From Rhizobium sp. S152 (GTDB taxonomy: Bacteria > Pseudomonadota > Alphaproteobacteria > Rhizobiales > Rhizobiaceae): DNA of 64,000 nucleotides. This document shows, piece after piece, positions 54,895 to 63,862 of this stretch (its first letter is position 1; each line of letters opens with the position of its first letter). A program made the translations under genes and the position numbers. The stretch covers positions 310,001 to 374,000 of the forward strand of contig NZ_JAUDRZ010000003.1 in the NCBI RefSeq assembly GCF_030380735.1, written 5' to 3'. Below the pieces are notes generated by a model, which saw nothing but the letters and a program-made list of their open reading frames with translations, did not search any database and had not been told where the DNA came from.

Positions 54895-55854
54895 ATGTCC
54901 GTTCTTCCGATCGATTCACTGGAAACTCCTCGCTTTTGCGGCGTACCGACCTTCATGCGCCTGCCGCAGGCAACGACCCTGAAGGGACTGGACGCGGCGG
55001 TCATCGGTCTGCCGTCGGACTCCGGCGGACCTTATCGCACCGGCGCCCGTTTCGCACCCAATGCCGTTCGCGCCATGTCGGTCATGTTGCGGCCGATCAA
55101 TCCCTATCGGGGCAACATCAACGTCTTCGAGACGCTGCGGATCGCCGATGTCGGCGATGCCAACGTCGTGCCGGGCTACGAAATGGAATCGCTCGAACGC
55201 ATCGAGGAATCGGTGGCGGCGCTGGCGGCGGAAGGCATCGTGCCATTCGGCATCGGCGGGGACCACTCCATCTCGCTTGCCGAGATCAGGGCGCTTTCCA
55301 AGGTGCACGGACCGATCTCGCTGGTTCATTTCGATTCCCACAACGACACCTGGGACAAGTATTTCGCCGGCAAGAAGTACAGCGCCGGCACGCCCTTTCG
55401 CCGCGGTGTCGAGGAAATGGTCATCGATCCGAGCCGCTCAATCCAGATCGGCATGCGCGGCTCGCTGTTCCAGAAGAACGACATCAGCCAGTCTATCGAT
55501 CTCGGCTACGACGTGCTGACCACGGATGAGACGCTCGATCTCGGGCCGGCCGCGCTGGCGCAGCGCATTGCCGACCGCGTCGCCGGGCGACCGGTGTTCC
55601 TCTCGTTCGACATGGACTTCATCGATCCTTCGGCGGCACCCGCCGTGCAGACGCCGGAAGCCGGCGGGCCGACAGCGCGCGAGACGCTGCAGATCCTGCG
55701 CGCACTGAAGGACATCAATCTCGTGGGCTGCGACGTGGTGGAGGCCAATCCGCTCTATGACGGCCCGGGCCAGATCACCGCGCTGATGGCGGCCACCGTG
55801 ATGGCCGAACTGATGGCACTGCTTGCTTCCCAGCGGCTTCAATCGCCGGGCTGA
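54895..55854 (+). CDS. Agmatinase-type ureohydrolase
   Basis: The 319-residue arginase/agmatinase-fold enzyme has metal-binding motifs 'GIGGDHSIS' near residue 120, 'VHFDSHNDTW' near 142 and 'SFDMDFIDPSAAPA' near 238. All expected manganese ligands are present. It would release urea from a guanidino compound. Agmatine is only one candidate; guanidinobutyrate, guanidinopropionate or another guanidino acid is equally possible given the transporter and DUF1989 partners. It starts 10 bases after the permease stop. Confidence 0.85.
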   Translation: MSVLPIDSLETPRFCGVPTFMRLPQATTLKGLDAAVIGLPSDSGGPYRTGARFAPNAVRAMSVMLRPINPYRGNINVFETLRIADVGDANVVPGYEMESLERIEESVAALAAEGIVPFGIGGDHSISLAEIRALSKVHGPISLVHFDSHNDTWDKYFAGKKYSAGTPFRRGVEEMVIDPSRSIQIGMRGSLFQKNDISQSIDLGYDVLTTDETLDLGPAALAQRIADRVAGRPVFLSFDMDFIDPSAAPAVQTPEAGGPTARETLQILRALKDINLVGCDVVEANPLYDGPGQITALMAATVMAELMALLASQRLQSPG

Positions 55855-55919
55855 ACGAAAACCGGCGTGACGACGCCGCGTGAATGAACTCCGTGAAAAC
55901 ACAAACAGGGAACTGAAAC

Positions 55920-56708
55920 ATGAAACTGAAGACGTTGATCGTAACCGCCGCCGCGCTTGCCGGCATGGCGATGACCTCCCTGGCGCAGGCCGCCGATCTG
56001 GAGCTGCTGCAGCCGGGCAAACTGCTCGTCGCCACCGAAGGCACCTACGCCCCGTTCAGCATGCGCTCGCCCGATGGCAAGCTCGATGGCCTGGAAATCC
56101 GGGTCATGACCGAGGTCGCCAAGCGCCTGAACCTCGAATACACTCCCGTCCTCATCAAGTGGGACTCGCTGCTGGTCGGCCTGCAGGCGGACCAGTATGA
56201 CGTGATCAGCGCCGCGATGGACATCACGGAAGCCCGCCAGCAGCAGGTGACCTTCTCCAACGGCTGGCTCGAATCCGGTGGCCGCGTCGTCGTCGGCAAC
56301 GATTCTCCGATCAAGACCGCCGAAGACCTCAAGGGCAAGACGGTCGGTGCGCTGGTCGCCTCGAACTGGACGAAGATCGCCGAAGAGAAGGGCGCCACGG
56401 CCAAGGGCTACAAGGCCGAGTCCGACGCCATGCAGGATCTCGTCAACGGCAATGTCGACGCTGTCATTACCGATGCGATCGCTGCCGCTTACGCCATCAA
56501 GTCCGCCAACATGCCGCTCAAGATGACCGACGATGCGGTCAGCCACGTTCAGAAGGGCTTTGCCTTCAAGAAGGGCAAGCCGCAGCTGGTGGAGGCCGTG
56601 AACAAGGCGCTTACCGATATGGTCGCCGATGGTACCTATGCAAAGCTGACGACCGATCTCGTCGGCTTCGATCCGGCGCCGAAGGATCCGATCAAGACCA
56701 TCCAGTAA
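55920..56708 (+). CDS. Amino acid ABC transporter substrate-binding protein
   Basis: The 262-residue SBP_bac_3-family protein has a signal peptide ending near residue 23 ('SLAQAADLE'), then 'LLVATEGTYAPFSM' and 'DVISAAMDITEARQQQVTFS' near residue 93. It delivers a polar amino acid or related compound to the transporter encoded just upstream. It is tied to that operon by position 66 bases after the ureohydrolase. The conserved arginine that binds ligand carboxylate is not obvious, so the ligand could be a guanidino or amino compound. Confidence 0.9.
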   Translation: MKLKTLIVTAAALAGMAMTSLAQAADLELLQPGKLLVATEGTYAPFSMRSPDGKLDGLEIRVMTEVAKRLNLEYTPVLIKWDSLLVGLQADQYDVISAAMDITEARQQQVTFSNGWLESGGRVVVGNDSPIKTAEDLKGKTVGALVASNWTKIAEEKGATAKGYKAESDAMQDLVNGNVDAVITDAIAAAYAIKSANMPLKMTDDAVSHVQKGFAFKKGKPQLVEAVNKALTDMVADGTYAKLTTDLVGFDPAPKDPIKTIQ

Positions 56709-56715
56709 GACCGTC

Positions 56716-56752
56716 GCGGCGGGCTCGTCACGGGCCCGCCGCTCTTCTTTCC
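56716..56752 (+). terminator. Terminator after the binding-protein gene
   Basis: GCGGCGGGC and GCCCGCCGC form a perfect 9-base stem on a 9-base loop, followed by TCTTCTTT. It lies eight bases after the binding-protein stop and may limit readthrough into the GhrA-like gene. Confidence 0.7.
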
Positions 56753-56786
56753 AAAGCATTCAATTCGACAAGAAAAAGATCGCCGC

Positions 56787-57731
56787 ATGCCCAGTTTGAT
56801 TGCTCTCGTCACCCGCCTCTCGAAGCCCGCCGAAGAAGCCTGGTTGACAAGCTTACGGGCGGCCATGCCGGCGGAGACCATTCTGCCCATCGGCGACATG
56901 TCCGGTGCCGAGCTGGAGCGCGCCGAGATCGCGATCGTCGCCAATCCGGATCCGGCCGATCTCAATCGCTTGCCTAACCTGAAATGGGTGCAGAGCCTGT
57001 GGGCCGGGGTCGAGCGGCTGGTGCTGGAGCTCGAGGGATTCGCTCCGCCGATCGTTCGGCTCATCGATCCACGTCTGGCAGAGACCATGGCAGAAGCCGT
57101 GCTTGCCTGGACACTCTATCTCTCGCGCGACATGCCGGCCTACGGCGCCCAGCAGCGCGACCGCGTATGGAAGCAGTTGCCCTATCGCGCGGCGCGGGAC
57201 ACGCGTGTTGGCCTACTTGGACTCGGCGAACTCGGAAGTGCCGCTGCGGAAAAACTGCTGTTGGCCGGCTTCGATGTCGCCGGCTGGAGCCGAACCGCCA
57301 GGGAGCTTCCCGAAATCAGGACATTCTCCGGCGCGCAGGGACTGGATGAGATGCTCTCCCAGTCCGACATTCTCGTCTGCCTGCTGCCGCTGACGGCGGA
57401 GACCACGGGCCTTCTGGGCACGCGCCAGTTCGAGCGTCTTCCAGAAGGTGCGGGTTTCATCAACTTCGCGCGCGGCAAGATCGTCCGCACGGACGATCTG
57501 ATGGCGGCTCTCGATAAGGGTCGGCTGAAGCATGCGGTGCTCGACGTTTTCGAGACGGAGCCGCTCGAGGAGGGAAGCCCGCTCTGGAGCCACCCGGGCA
57601 TTACCGTTCTGCCACATATCTCGGCGCCGACCAATCAATCGACAGCGGCGAAGATCGCAGCCGCCAATATCGCCGCGTTCCGTGCTTCCGGCATGTTGCC
57701 CGACGGCATCGATTTCGCGCGCGGTTATTGA
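56787..57731 (+). CDS. ghrA: Glyoxylate/hydroxypyruvate reductase A-like dehydrogenase
   Basis: The 314-residue D-2-hydroxyacid dehydrogenase of the GhrA branch has 'GLLGLGELGSAAAEKL' near residue 142, a catalytic arginine in 'NFARGKIV', glutamate in 'FETEPL' and histidine in 'LPHISAPT'. It reduces glyoxylate or hydroxypyruvate with NADPH. It may remove a 2-oxo acid released by the preceding pathway. A terminator lies between it and the transport operon, so it may have its own promoter; an IR hairpin follows its stop. Confidence 0.85.
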   Translation: MPSLIALVTRLSKPAEEAWLTSLRAAMPAETILPIGDMSGAELERAEIAIVANPDPADLNRLPNLKWVQSLWAGVERLVLELEGFAPPIVRLIDPRLAETMAEAVLAWTLYLSRDMPAYGAQQRDRVWKQLPYRAARDTRVGLLGLGELGSAAAEKLLLAGFDVAGWSRTARELPEIRTFSGAQGLDEMLSQSDILVCLLPLTAETTGLLGTRQFERLPEGAGFINFARGKIVRTDDLMAALDKGRLKHAVLDVFETEPLEEGSPLWSHPGITVLPHISAPTNQSTAAKIAAANIAAFRASGMLPDGIDFARGY

Positions 57732-57737
57732 TCAGAA

Positions 57738-57767
57738 AGCAACGGCTCGCTTTGGCAAGCCGTTGCT
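57738..57767. terminator. Bidirectional terminator hairpin
   Basis: AGCAACGGCT and AGCCGTTGCT form a perfect 10-base stem on a 10-base loop between the GhrA-like gene and the convergent BASS transporter gene. Confidence 0.7.
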
Positions 57768-57776
57768 CGTTTCAGT

Positions 57777-58736
57777 CTATCGCGTGGCCGTGACCGGTTC
57801 CGCCTCGTCATCTTCCGTACGGTTCGAGAAGTAGTTGGCGATCAGCGCCCCCGAGATGTTGTGCCAGACGCTGAAGATGGCGCTCGGCACCGCCGCGAGC
57901 GGCGAGAAGTAGGCGGTCGCAAGCGCCGCGCCGAGGCCGCTGTTCTGCATGCCGACTTCGATCGCCAGCGCCTTGCGCTTGTACAGGTTGAGGCCGAAGG
58001 CCTTGGCCGCGAAGAATCCGAGAAGATAGCCGAGGCCGTTGTGCAGCACGACGACGGCGAAGATCAGCAGGCCGGACTGTGCTATCGCACCCTTGCTGGC
58101 GCCAACGACGGCCGCGACGATGAGGACGATGCCCACGACGCTGACCAGAGGCAAGACCGGGATCGCGGCAGTGACGAGGCGCGGCAACGCCTTCTGCGCG
58201 ATGAAGCCGAGCGCCAGCGGCAGGATGATGACCTGCAGGATGCTGACGAACATCGCCCAGGCGTTAACGGGGAGATACTGGCTGGCGAACATCCAGACGA
58301 GGAACGGCGTTACGATCGGAGCGGCAAGCGTGGTAACGCTGGTGCAGGCGACGCTGAGCGCGACGTCTCCCTTGGCGAGATAGGTCATGACGTTGCTCGA
58401 CGTGCCGCCGGGGCAGCAGCCGACCAGAATGACGCCGGCGGCGACTTCGGGCGGCATTGGGATGACGCGGGTAAGAAGCAGGGCCAGCGCCGGCATGATC
58501 ACGAAATGCGCGACGACACCGATCGCCACTTCCAGCGGGCGGCGCCCGAGTTCCCTGAAGTCGTCGATCGAGATCGTCAGGCCCATCCCGAACATGATGA
58601 TGCCGAGCAGGGTGACGATGTAGGGAGCGACGTGCTTGAATGTTTCGGGAAAGAAGAAGCCGAGCACGGCGAACAGGATGACCCAGAGTGCGAACGTCTT
58701 GCCGACGAACGCGGAGAAGGATGCGAGCGCTTTCAA
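57777..58736 (-). CDS. Bile acid:sodium symporter (BASS) family transporter
   Basis: The 319-residue membrane protein has about ten helices. '[19 protein letters not shown]' near residue 106 and '[18 protein letters not shown]' near 263 are the crossover and sodium-site motifs of the BASS/PanS family. Bacterial members carry bile acids, pantothenate, ketopantoate or small organic anions; which applies here is unknown. It is a single gene with its promoter in the 217-base gap to the right. Confidence 0.88.
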   Translation of the reverse strand: MKALASFSAFVGKTFALWVILFAVLGFFFPETFKHVAPYIVTLLGIIMFGMGLTISIDDFRELGRRPLEVAIGVVAHFVIMPALALLLTRVIPMPPEVAAGVILVGCCPGGTSSNVMTYLAKGDVALSVACTSVTTLAAPIVTPFLVWMFASQYLPVNAWAMFVSILQVIILPLALGFIAQKALPRLVTAAIPVLPLVSVVGIVLIVAAVVGASKGAIAQSGLLIFAVVVLHNGLGYLLGFFAAKAFGLNLYKRKALAIEVGMQNSGLGAALATAYFSPLAAVPSAIFSVWHNISGALIANYFSNRTEDDEAEPVTATR

Positions 58737-58953
58737 TTTAGTCTCCTAAGATAGTCTTTGCGGCGCAGTATTCCTCACAGTCCGGGTGTCAAGCGCAGGT
58801 GAGGCCGTGAGCGTCCACTGCTGGTGCTTTTTGTCGGAAAGTAGCGCCGAAGGGGTTGCGTCGGGCTTGCGTCCGAGGTGGTTGTTGGGGATAGAGGCGA
58901 AGACGATCAGGCGAGGCCGATTGCATCAGTCGAACAATGGGAGTGCTTGTTTC

Positions 58954-59370
58954 ATGGTGGAGAGTTCGCGCGAGCGATCCGACGAGGAGCAAGCTGTGCC
59001 GCGGTCAAGACCGGCGCGGATATTCTATCTTGTGCTCGGCATCTTAATGCTCGTGCTAGGCTTCATCGGCGCGTTGCTACCGGTCATGCCGACGACGATC
59101 TTCCTGATCCTGGCGGCGTGGTGCTTCGGGCGATCATCGCCTCGGCTGGAGGCATGGCTGCTCGATCATCCGCGTTTCGGCCCGACGCTTCGCGCCTGGC
59201 GCGAGAATGGCGCCGTTCCGCCCCACATAAAGCTTATCGCGGTGCTGGGAATGCTGACGGGTTACGCGATCTTCTTCGTGGCGGTTGCGCCAAGCGTGTG
59301 GTTGGCACTCGCGGTCGCCGCCGGCATGCTTGCCTGCGCGGGCTATGTGATAAGCCGTCCCGACGCTTGA
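58954..59370 (+). CDS. YbaN family (DUF454) membrane protein
   Basis: The 138-residue inner-membrane protein has two or three helices and the YbaN-type 'GALLPVMPTTIFLILAAWCF' near residue 42, followed by 'RSSPRLEAWLLDHPRFGPTL'. The start at 58954 has a GGGAG site. The role is uncertain; in other bacteria DUF454 proteins have been linked to haem/iron handling. Stands alone. Confidence 0.82.
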   Translation: MVESSRERSDEEQAVPRSRPARIFYLVLGILMLVLGFIGALLPVMPTTIFLILAAWCFGRSSPRLEAWLLDHPRFGPTLRAWRENGAVPPHIKLIAVLGMLTGYAIFFVAVAPSVWLALAVAAGMLACAGYVISRPDA

Positions 59371-59473
59371 CGAGGTGGCCCGGAAAGTCCTCGCAGGATG
59401 CTTGCGGGCTTGACCCGATGTCTCAAGGCTGACAGGTGATCACCTAAAACGTCTCAGACAAGTGGAGCTATGC

Positions 59474-59686
59474 ATGGACCAGAAACTCTTCAAGAGCCTG
59501 TGCAAGGACGGCAAGTTCAAGGAAGCCCTCGGCCTGGCCACGCAGGGGCGGGAGCAGGAGAAGTTTACGCCGAGCCGCTTTTCCATCGACAAGAAGACCG
59601 GCCTGCCGATCTTCTACCGCGGCAACAAGCGGGTGGAAGCGGACGAAACGGGCGAATGGCACCTGTCGAAGAATACCAAGTTCTAG
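59474..59686 (+). CDS. Small soluble protein of unknown function
   Basis: The 70-residue protein ('DQKLFKSLCKDGKFKEALGL' at the start, a basic middle, 'GEWHLSKNTKF' at the end) is predicted to be helical then beta, with no known domain. GGAG lies 6 bases before the ATG at 59474. It is unrelated to the next gene apart from being on the same strand, 102 bases away. Confidence 0.55.
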   Translation: MDQKLFKSLCKDGKFKEALGLATQGREQEKFTPSRFSIDKKTGLPIFYRGNKRVEADETGEWHLSKNTKF

Positions 59687-59788
59687 CGGGCGCCTCCGTC
59701 GGCGGCGAATTGGTTGCGACAAAAGGCGGTTGGCTTTGCCCATCGCATCGCCCTATGTTGCTCTCACCGTTACTGGAGGAGAAATGCC

Positions 59789-60778
59789 ATGGAATATCGT
59801 CGCCTCGGAAGATCCGGCCTGAAGGTCAGTGAGTTCTCGTTCGGATCGTGGGTCACCTTCGGCAGGCAGGTCGAGGGCGACGATGCCGTGAGCCTGATGG
59901 CGCATGCCTATGACAACGGCATAAATTTCTTCGACAATGCCGAAGGCTACGAGAGCGGCAAATCCGAAATCGTCATGGGCGAGGCATTGAAGACGCTGGG
60001 ATGGAGCCGCGACAGCTTCGTCGTTTCCAGCAAGGTCTTCTGGGGTGGCAGCAAGCCGACGCAGCGCGGGCTCTCGCGCAAGCATGTGACCGATGCGGCG
60101 CACGCAGCGCTGAAGCGGCTGCAAGTTGACTATCTCGACCTCTACTTCTGCCACCGGCCGGATATCGATACGCCGATCGAGGAAACGGTGCGCGCGATGC
60201 ACGATCTCGTGGCGCAGGGCAAGATCCTCTATTGGGGCACATCGGAATGGTCGGCGCAGCAGCTGACGGAAGCCTATGCCGTTGCCCGCGACCTGCGTAT
60301 CACCCCGCCGACGATGGAGCAGCCGCAATATAACCTCTTCGAGCGCCAGAAGGTCGAAGGCGACTATCTGCCGCTCTACGATCTGATGGGCCTCGGCACG
60401 ACGATCTGGTCTCCCCTGGCGTCGGGCGTGCTCACCGGCAAGTACAACAACGGCGTCCCTAACGACAGCCGCATGAACCTGCCCGGCTACGAATGGTTGA
60501 AGGAGAAGTGGACGAGCGAGGCGGGTCGCGCCCAGTTGGCGAAGGTTGGCGAGTTGGCTGGTCTTGCGAAGGAGATCGATCTGTCGATCACGCATCTCGC
60601 GCTGCTTTGGTGCCTTGCAAACCCACACGTCTCCACGGTCATTCTCGGCGCGTCGCGCAAGAGCCAGCTGGAGGATAACCTTGCGGCACTCGCTCATAAG
60701 GACAAGCTGACGCCTGACGTGCTTGAGCGGATCGACGCCATCGTCAGGAACAAGCCGGCCGCGCCCGCACGGTTCTGA
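59789..60778 (+). CDS. Aldo/keto reductase (Kv-beta-like/YghZ type)
   Basis: The 329-residue TIM-barrel reductase has the tetrad visible as Asp and Tyr in 'FFDNAEGYESG' near residue 50, Lys in 'VVSSKVFWGG' and His in 'LYFCHRPD' near 117. The 'GWSRDSFVVSSK' and 'SRKHVTDAAHAALKRLQ' segments match the potassium-channel beta-subunit/YghZ subgroup. It reduces aldehydes with NADPH; substrate unknown. The start at 59789 has GGAGGAG about 9 bases before it. Stands alone. Confidence 0.88.
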   Translation: MEYRRLGRSGLKVSEFSFGSWVTFGRQVEGDDAVSLMAHAYDNGINFFDNAEGYESGKSEIVMGEALKTLGWSRDSFVVSSKVFWGGSKPTQRGLSRKHVTDAAHAALKRLQVDYLDLYFCHRPDIDTPIEETVRAMHDLVAQGKILYWGTSEWSAQQLTEAYAVARDLRITPPTMEQPQYNLFERQKVEGDYLPLYDLMGLGTTIWSPLASGVLTGKYNNGVPNDSRMNLPGYEWLKEKWTSEAGRAQLAKVGELAGLAKEIDLSITHLALLWCLANPHVSTVILGASRKSQLEDNLAALAHKDKLTPDVLERIDAIVRNKPAAPARF

Positions 60779-60813
60779 TCCCAAGAGGTGCAAGCGATCA
60801 ACGAAAATTGAAA

Positions 60814-60830
60814 GCCCGCGCCTCGCGGGC
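60814..60830. terminator. Hairpin after aldo/keto reductase gene
   Basis: GCCCGCG and CGCGGGC form a perfect 7-base stem on a 3-base loop 35 bases after the stop. No T run follows on the plus strand, so termination is uncertain. Confidence 0.4.
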
Positions 60831-60889
60831 GGTCGCGATCCCGCGAGGCTATGTTACAGTCGTGAGACTTGGATAGCGCAGGTCGGTTG

Positions 60890-61660
60890 ATGCTCACAAC
60901 GCTCGCGGTGCTCATGAATCTTACCGGTGTCGCCGCGACGGCGGCGCCCGCAAGCAACGAAGTCGACGTCGCCCTTGTCCTGGCGGTCGACACGTCGCGC
61001 TCGATGGATCTCGACGAAGTCCGCATCCAGCGTGAGGGCTATGTCGAGGCCCTGAAGCATCAGGAATTCCTGAACGCGGTCAGGAACGGCCTGACCGGTC
61101 GCATTGCCATCAGCTATTTCGAATGGGCGGGTTATGTGGTGCCCGACTCCGTCATCGACTGGACGGTGATCGAAACAAAGCAGGATGCCGATGCTTTTGC
61201 CGACAAGCTGGAGGCGCGTCCCGTTATCACCCAGCGACGCACCTCGATTTCGGCGGCTGTCGCGCAAGGCGCCACGATGATCGTCTCCAGTCCCTATAGC
61301 GGCATGCGGAAGGTGATCGACGTATCAGGGGATGGACCGAACAATTCCGGTGATCCGGTCTTGCCTGTAAGAGACAAGGCGGTAGCGGCCGGCATCACCA
61401 TCAACGGTCTGGCAATCATGCTGCGGCCATCGGAAGCGCCGGGTGGACTCGACCGATATTATGCGGATTGCGTGATCGGGGGACCGGGCTCGTTCGTGCT
61501 GCCGGTTCACAAGGTGGAGGACTTCGCTGTCGCGATCCGCCGCAAGCTGGTGCTTGAAGTCAGCGGACTGGATCCGCTCGTCAAGAAGATCGCAGCCACT
61601 CAGGCGGGAAGCGATTGCCTCATCGGCGAAAAACAGTGGCAGAATCTCTTCGACCGCTGA
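60890..61660 (+). CDS. DUF1194 (VWFA-like) secreted protein
   Basis: The 256-residue protein has a short N-terminal signal ('LAVLMNLTGVAATAAPA') and a DUF1194 von-Willebrand-A-like domain whose metal-ion-dependent adhesion site reads 'AVDTSRSMDLDE' near residue 35. Two cysteines ('DCVIGG' and 'DCLIGE') may form a disulphide. Likely periplasmic; partner unknown. The ATG at 60890 has an AGGT site; an in-frame TTG lies 21 bases earlier. Confidence 0.82.
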   Translation: MLTTLAVLMNLTGVAATAAPASNEVDVALVLAVDTSRSMDLDEVRIQREGYVEALKHQEFLNAVRNGLTGRIAISYFEWAGYVVPDSVIDWTVIETKQDADAFADKLEARPVITQRRTSISAAVAQGATMIVSSPYSGMRKVIDVSGDGPNNSGDPVLPVRDKAVAAGITINGLAIMLRPSEAPGGLDRYYADCVIGGPGSFVLPVHKVEDFAVAIRRKLVLEVSGLDPLVKKIAATQAGSDCLIGEKQWQNLFDR

Positions 61661-61665
61661 GTGAA

Positions 61666-61690
61666 ACAGCCGCATCGGTGATGCGGCTGT
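61666..61690. terminator. Convergent terminator hairpin
   Basis: ACAGCCGCATC and GATGCGGCTGT form a perfect 11-base stem on a 3-base loop between the DUF1194 gene and the convergent cold-shock gene. Confidence 0.8.
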
Positions 61691-61699
61691 CGCAGGGTG

Positions 61700-61909
61700 T
61701 CAGAGCGCGCGCAGATCTTCCGCGGCGGTCTTGCCGGATCGGCGATCCTGCGTCGGCTCAAAACTGACCTTCTGGCCATCATTCAAACCCTGAAGGCCCG
61801 ACCGCTGAACGGCAGAGATGTGAACGAACACATCAGGCGCGCCGTTATCCGGCTGGATGAAGCCATAGCCTTTTTCAGAATTGAACCACTTAACTGTACC
61901 AGTTGCCAC
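61700..61909 (-). CDS. Cold-shock protein (CspA family)
   Basis: The 69-residue cold-shock domain protein has RNP1 'KGYGFIQP' and RNP2 'DVFVHIS', so it binds single-stranded RNA or DNA. It is a GTG-start gene, GAGG lying about 8 bases upstream. The open frame reaching further upstream is untranslated leader, as cold-shock genes usually have. Which paralogue it is and whether cold induces it cannot be told. Confidence 0.92.
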   Translation of the reverse strand: MATGTVKWFNSEKGYGFIQPDNGAPDVFVHISAVQRSGLQGLNDGQKVSFEPTQDRRSGKTAAEDLRAL

Positions 61910-62022
61910 TTTATATCCTCGGTTGTTTCCCAGCGTCGCCAACATAAGGTTGGCGACTTGTTTGGCAAGAGGGAAACGCGAAGATATCTGCGCGAGACCG
62001 AAACTCGTCTCGGCGAGCCGTC

Positions 62023-62814
62023 TCAAGATCGGTAGTCGGGCACCGTCTGAGCGAGAACGCGATGAAGGCTCTCCAGGTGCATCCGGGCGCTCTCGGGATC
62101 GCCCTCGCGTATCTGTTTTGCCGCCGCCGCAGCGATGTGCTCGGGCACCGGCAGCAGCGATCTTCCCGTGCTCATTGCCTTGATCTGCACTTCGGCGGCG
62201 CGCTCGAGATAATAAAGATCATCCCAGGCTTCAGCGATATTCGGCGCGCAGACCATGACGCCGTGGTTGCGCATGAACAGGATGTCCTTGTCACCCAGCA
62301 CGGCGGCGATCCTGTCGCCTTCGCTCTCGTCGAGCGCAAGGCCATTATAGTTTTCGTCGACGGCAACGCGTCCATAGAACTTCAGCGCCGTCTGCCCGGC
62401 CCAGACGAAGGGGGCGCCTTCGATCATGCTGAGCGCCGTCGCATTCGGCATATGGGTGTGAAAGGCCGCGCCGACCCTCGGCGACATCCTGTGCAGACGT
62501 GCATGGATGAAGAAGGCGGTCGCCTCCGGCACGCCGTTGCCTTCCACGACATTGCCCTCGAAGTCGCAGATCAACAGCGATGATGCCGTTGCTTCCTGGA
62601 ACGCCCAGCCGAGGCGGTTGACGAGAAACAGGTTGGGATGTCCGGGCACGACGGCGGAGAAGTGATTGCAGATGCCTTCTTCCAGACCGAGCTTCGCCGC
62701 CGTTCTCAGGCAGGCGGCGAGATCGACACGCGCCTGCCAGATCTCCTCGGTATCGAGCGAGGCATTGCGCAGAATGGCCGGTTGTCCGTTGGGAAGATTG
62801 AGTTCGTGAGCCAT
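62023..62814 (-). CDS. Class II aldolase/adducin family protein
   Basis: The 263-residue zinc aldolase-like protein has '[12 protein letters not shown]' near residue 49, paired histidines in '[10 protein letters not shown]' near 116 and '[12 protein letters not shown]' near 179. This is the AraD/FucA/adducin fold. Many such rhizobial proteins lack a known substrate; some act on sugar phosphates or hydroxy-keto acids. The start at 62814 has a GAGG site. Stands alone, with 113 bases to the cold-shock gene. Confidence 0.87.
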   Translation of the reverse strand: MAHELNLPNGQPAILRNASLDTEEIWQARVDLAACLRTAAKLGLEEGICNHFSAVVPGHPNLFLVNRLGWAFQEATASSLLICDFEGNVVEGNGVPEATAFFIHARLHRMSPRVGAAFHTHMPNATALSMIEGAPFVWAGQTALKFYGRVAVDENYNGLALDESEGDRIAAVLGDKDILFMRNHGVMVCAPNIAEAWDDLYYLERAAEVQIKAMSTGRSLLPVPEHIAAAAAKQIREGDPESARMHLESLHRVLAQTVPDYRS

Positions 62815-63398
62815 CAGGTCCTCTGCAGTAAAATCCAGCCGGCAGTTAAAAGCAGGCCGGGCACGTTGTCGAGCGTCGGTATCATTTCGTCGCGACGATA
62901 ATCGCTCAGTGGCTTGCGCCGGTTCCATGGTCTGCTCGAACCGCACGAAAGCCGAGTTCGCGCGCCGCCGCAAGGTCGGATTTCTGATGCCTGACATCAC
63001 CGGCGACAAGGCGGTCTAGCCATTTCCCCGATATTTTCTCTGATGGCGAGAACTCCATCGTCGTGAGGTTGTCGGACTGTGCCTTGACCACGCTAAGCCC
63101 GCGTAAATATTACGATAGTTTCAATCTGGCGCCGTTGATGTCGCGCCATCGGTTCGCGCAATACGCGTGTCACGATGAAGTCACAACACTTTCTGGCAGG
63201 CTTGTGCTTAGTTGCCGGTCGGCGCGTTGCGGCAGAGGAGCGAACAAGGCCGCGCATGCGATCGGTGTAACAGTCGGGCGAGGGCGGCGCAGGCGCTTTT
63301 TCGCTCGAACCAATGGTATCGCAGCGTCGGTGCATGGACGCTGGGATGGGGCACCGGAGGATTACCTTCGCGTGCCTATCAACTAGCGGCAGGTATGA
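62815..63398. other. Intergenic stretch of 584 bases, no gene recognised
   Basis: Short open frames on both strands have no ribosome site and no family features. One promoter-like element occurs on the plus strand (TTGACC at 63084-63089, then TATTAC at about 63108-63113). Possibly decayed DNA. The stretch lies between the class II aldolase and GNAT genes. Confidence 0.5.
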
Positions 63399-63845
63399 AT
63401 GTCAGTCCACTTTAGAGCAATAACGCCTGACGAGGCGGCCGGTAGCGCAGAAATCATAGTCCAGGCATATGCTGAACCGCCGTGGTTCGAGCAATGGTCG
63501 ATTGAAAATGCTGTAGCTCGTCTGAATGAGATGACGACAACACCTGGCTGCCTGACCATAGGCGCGGTGTTGGAAGATAGTCTAATCGGCTTCGGCTTTG
63601 CGCTTCCTCATACGACGGTGGCCGGTCGCGGACTGATGGTCGCGGAGATTGCCATCATGCCGCCGTATCAGCGCAAGGGGCTTGGATCCGCTCTATTGCG
63701 GCACATCGAACGCGAGGCTCGGGCCGCCGATTACCTGCATGTTTGGTTGGTATCGCAACGAGACGGCGGAGTCGCTGACTACTATCGGGGTAACGGTTAT
63801 ACCCAATCCAGCAAGCTCGGCATCTACACCAAGCTGCTGCGATAG
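63399..63845 (+). CDS. GNAT family N-acetyltransferase
   Basis: The 148-residue GNAT enzyme has the acetyl-CoA site 'PPYQRKGLGSALLRHIEREA' near residue 86 and a C-terminal 'DYYRGNGYTQSSKLGIYTK'. It transfers an acetyl group to an unknown amine. The ribosome site before the ATG is modest (AGGT). Alone on its strand; the neighbour to the right is a partial minus-strand gene. Confidence 0.85.
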   Translation: MSVHFRAITPDEAAGSAEIIVQAYAEPPWFEQWSIENAVARLNEMTTTPGCLTIGAVLEDSLIGFGFALPHTTVAGRGLMVAEIAIMPPYQRKGLGSALLRHIEREARAADYLHVWLVSQRDGGVADYYRGNGYTQSSKLGIYTKLLR

Positions 63846-63862
63846 GTTTACCGCCGGCCGGT

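Noticed and set aside
54333..55529. A 398-residue plus-strand frame spanning the permease and ureohydrolase genes
   Set aside because: It crosses two well-supported genes in another frame and shows no domain.
63063..63386. A 107-residue plus-strand frame in the gap before the GNAT gene
   Set aside because: No ribosome site, an Arg-rich random-looking sequence and no family features.
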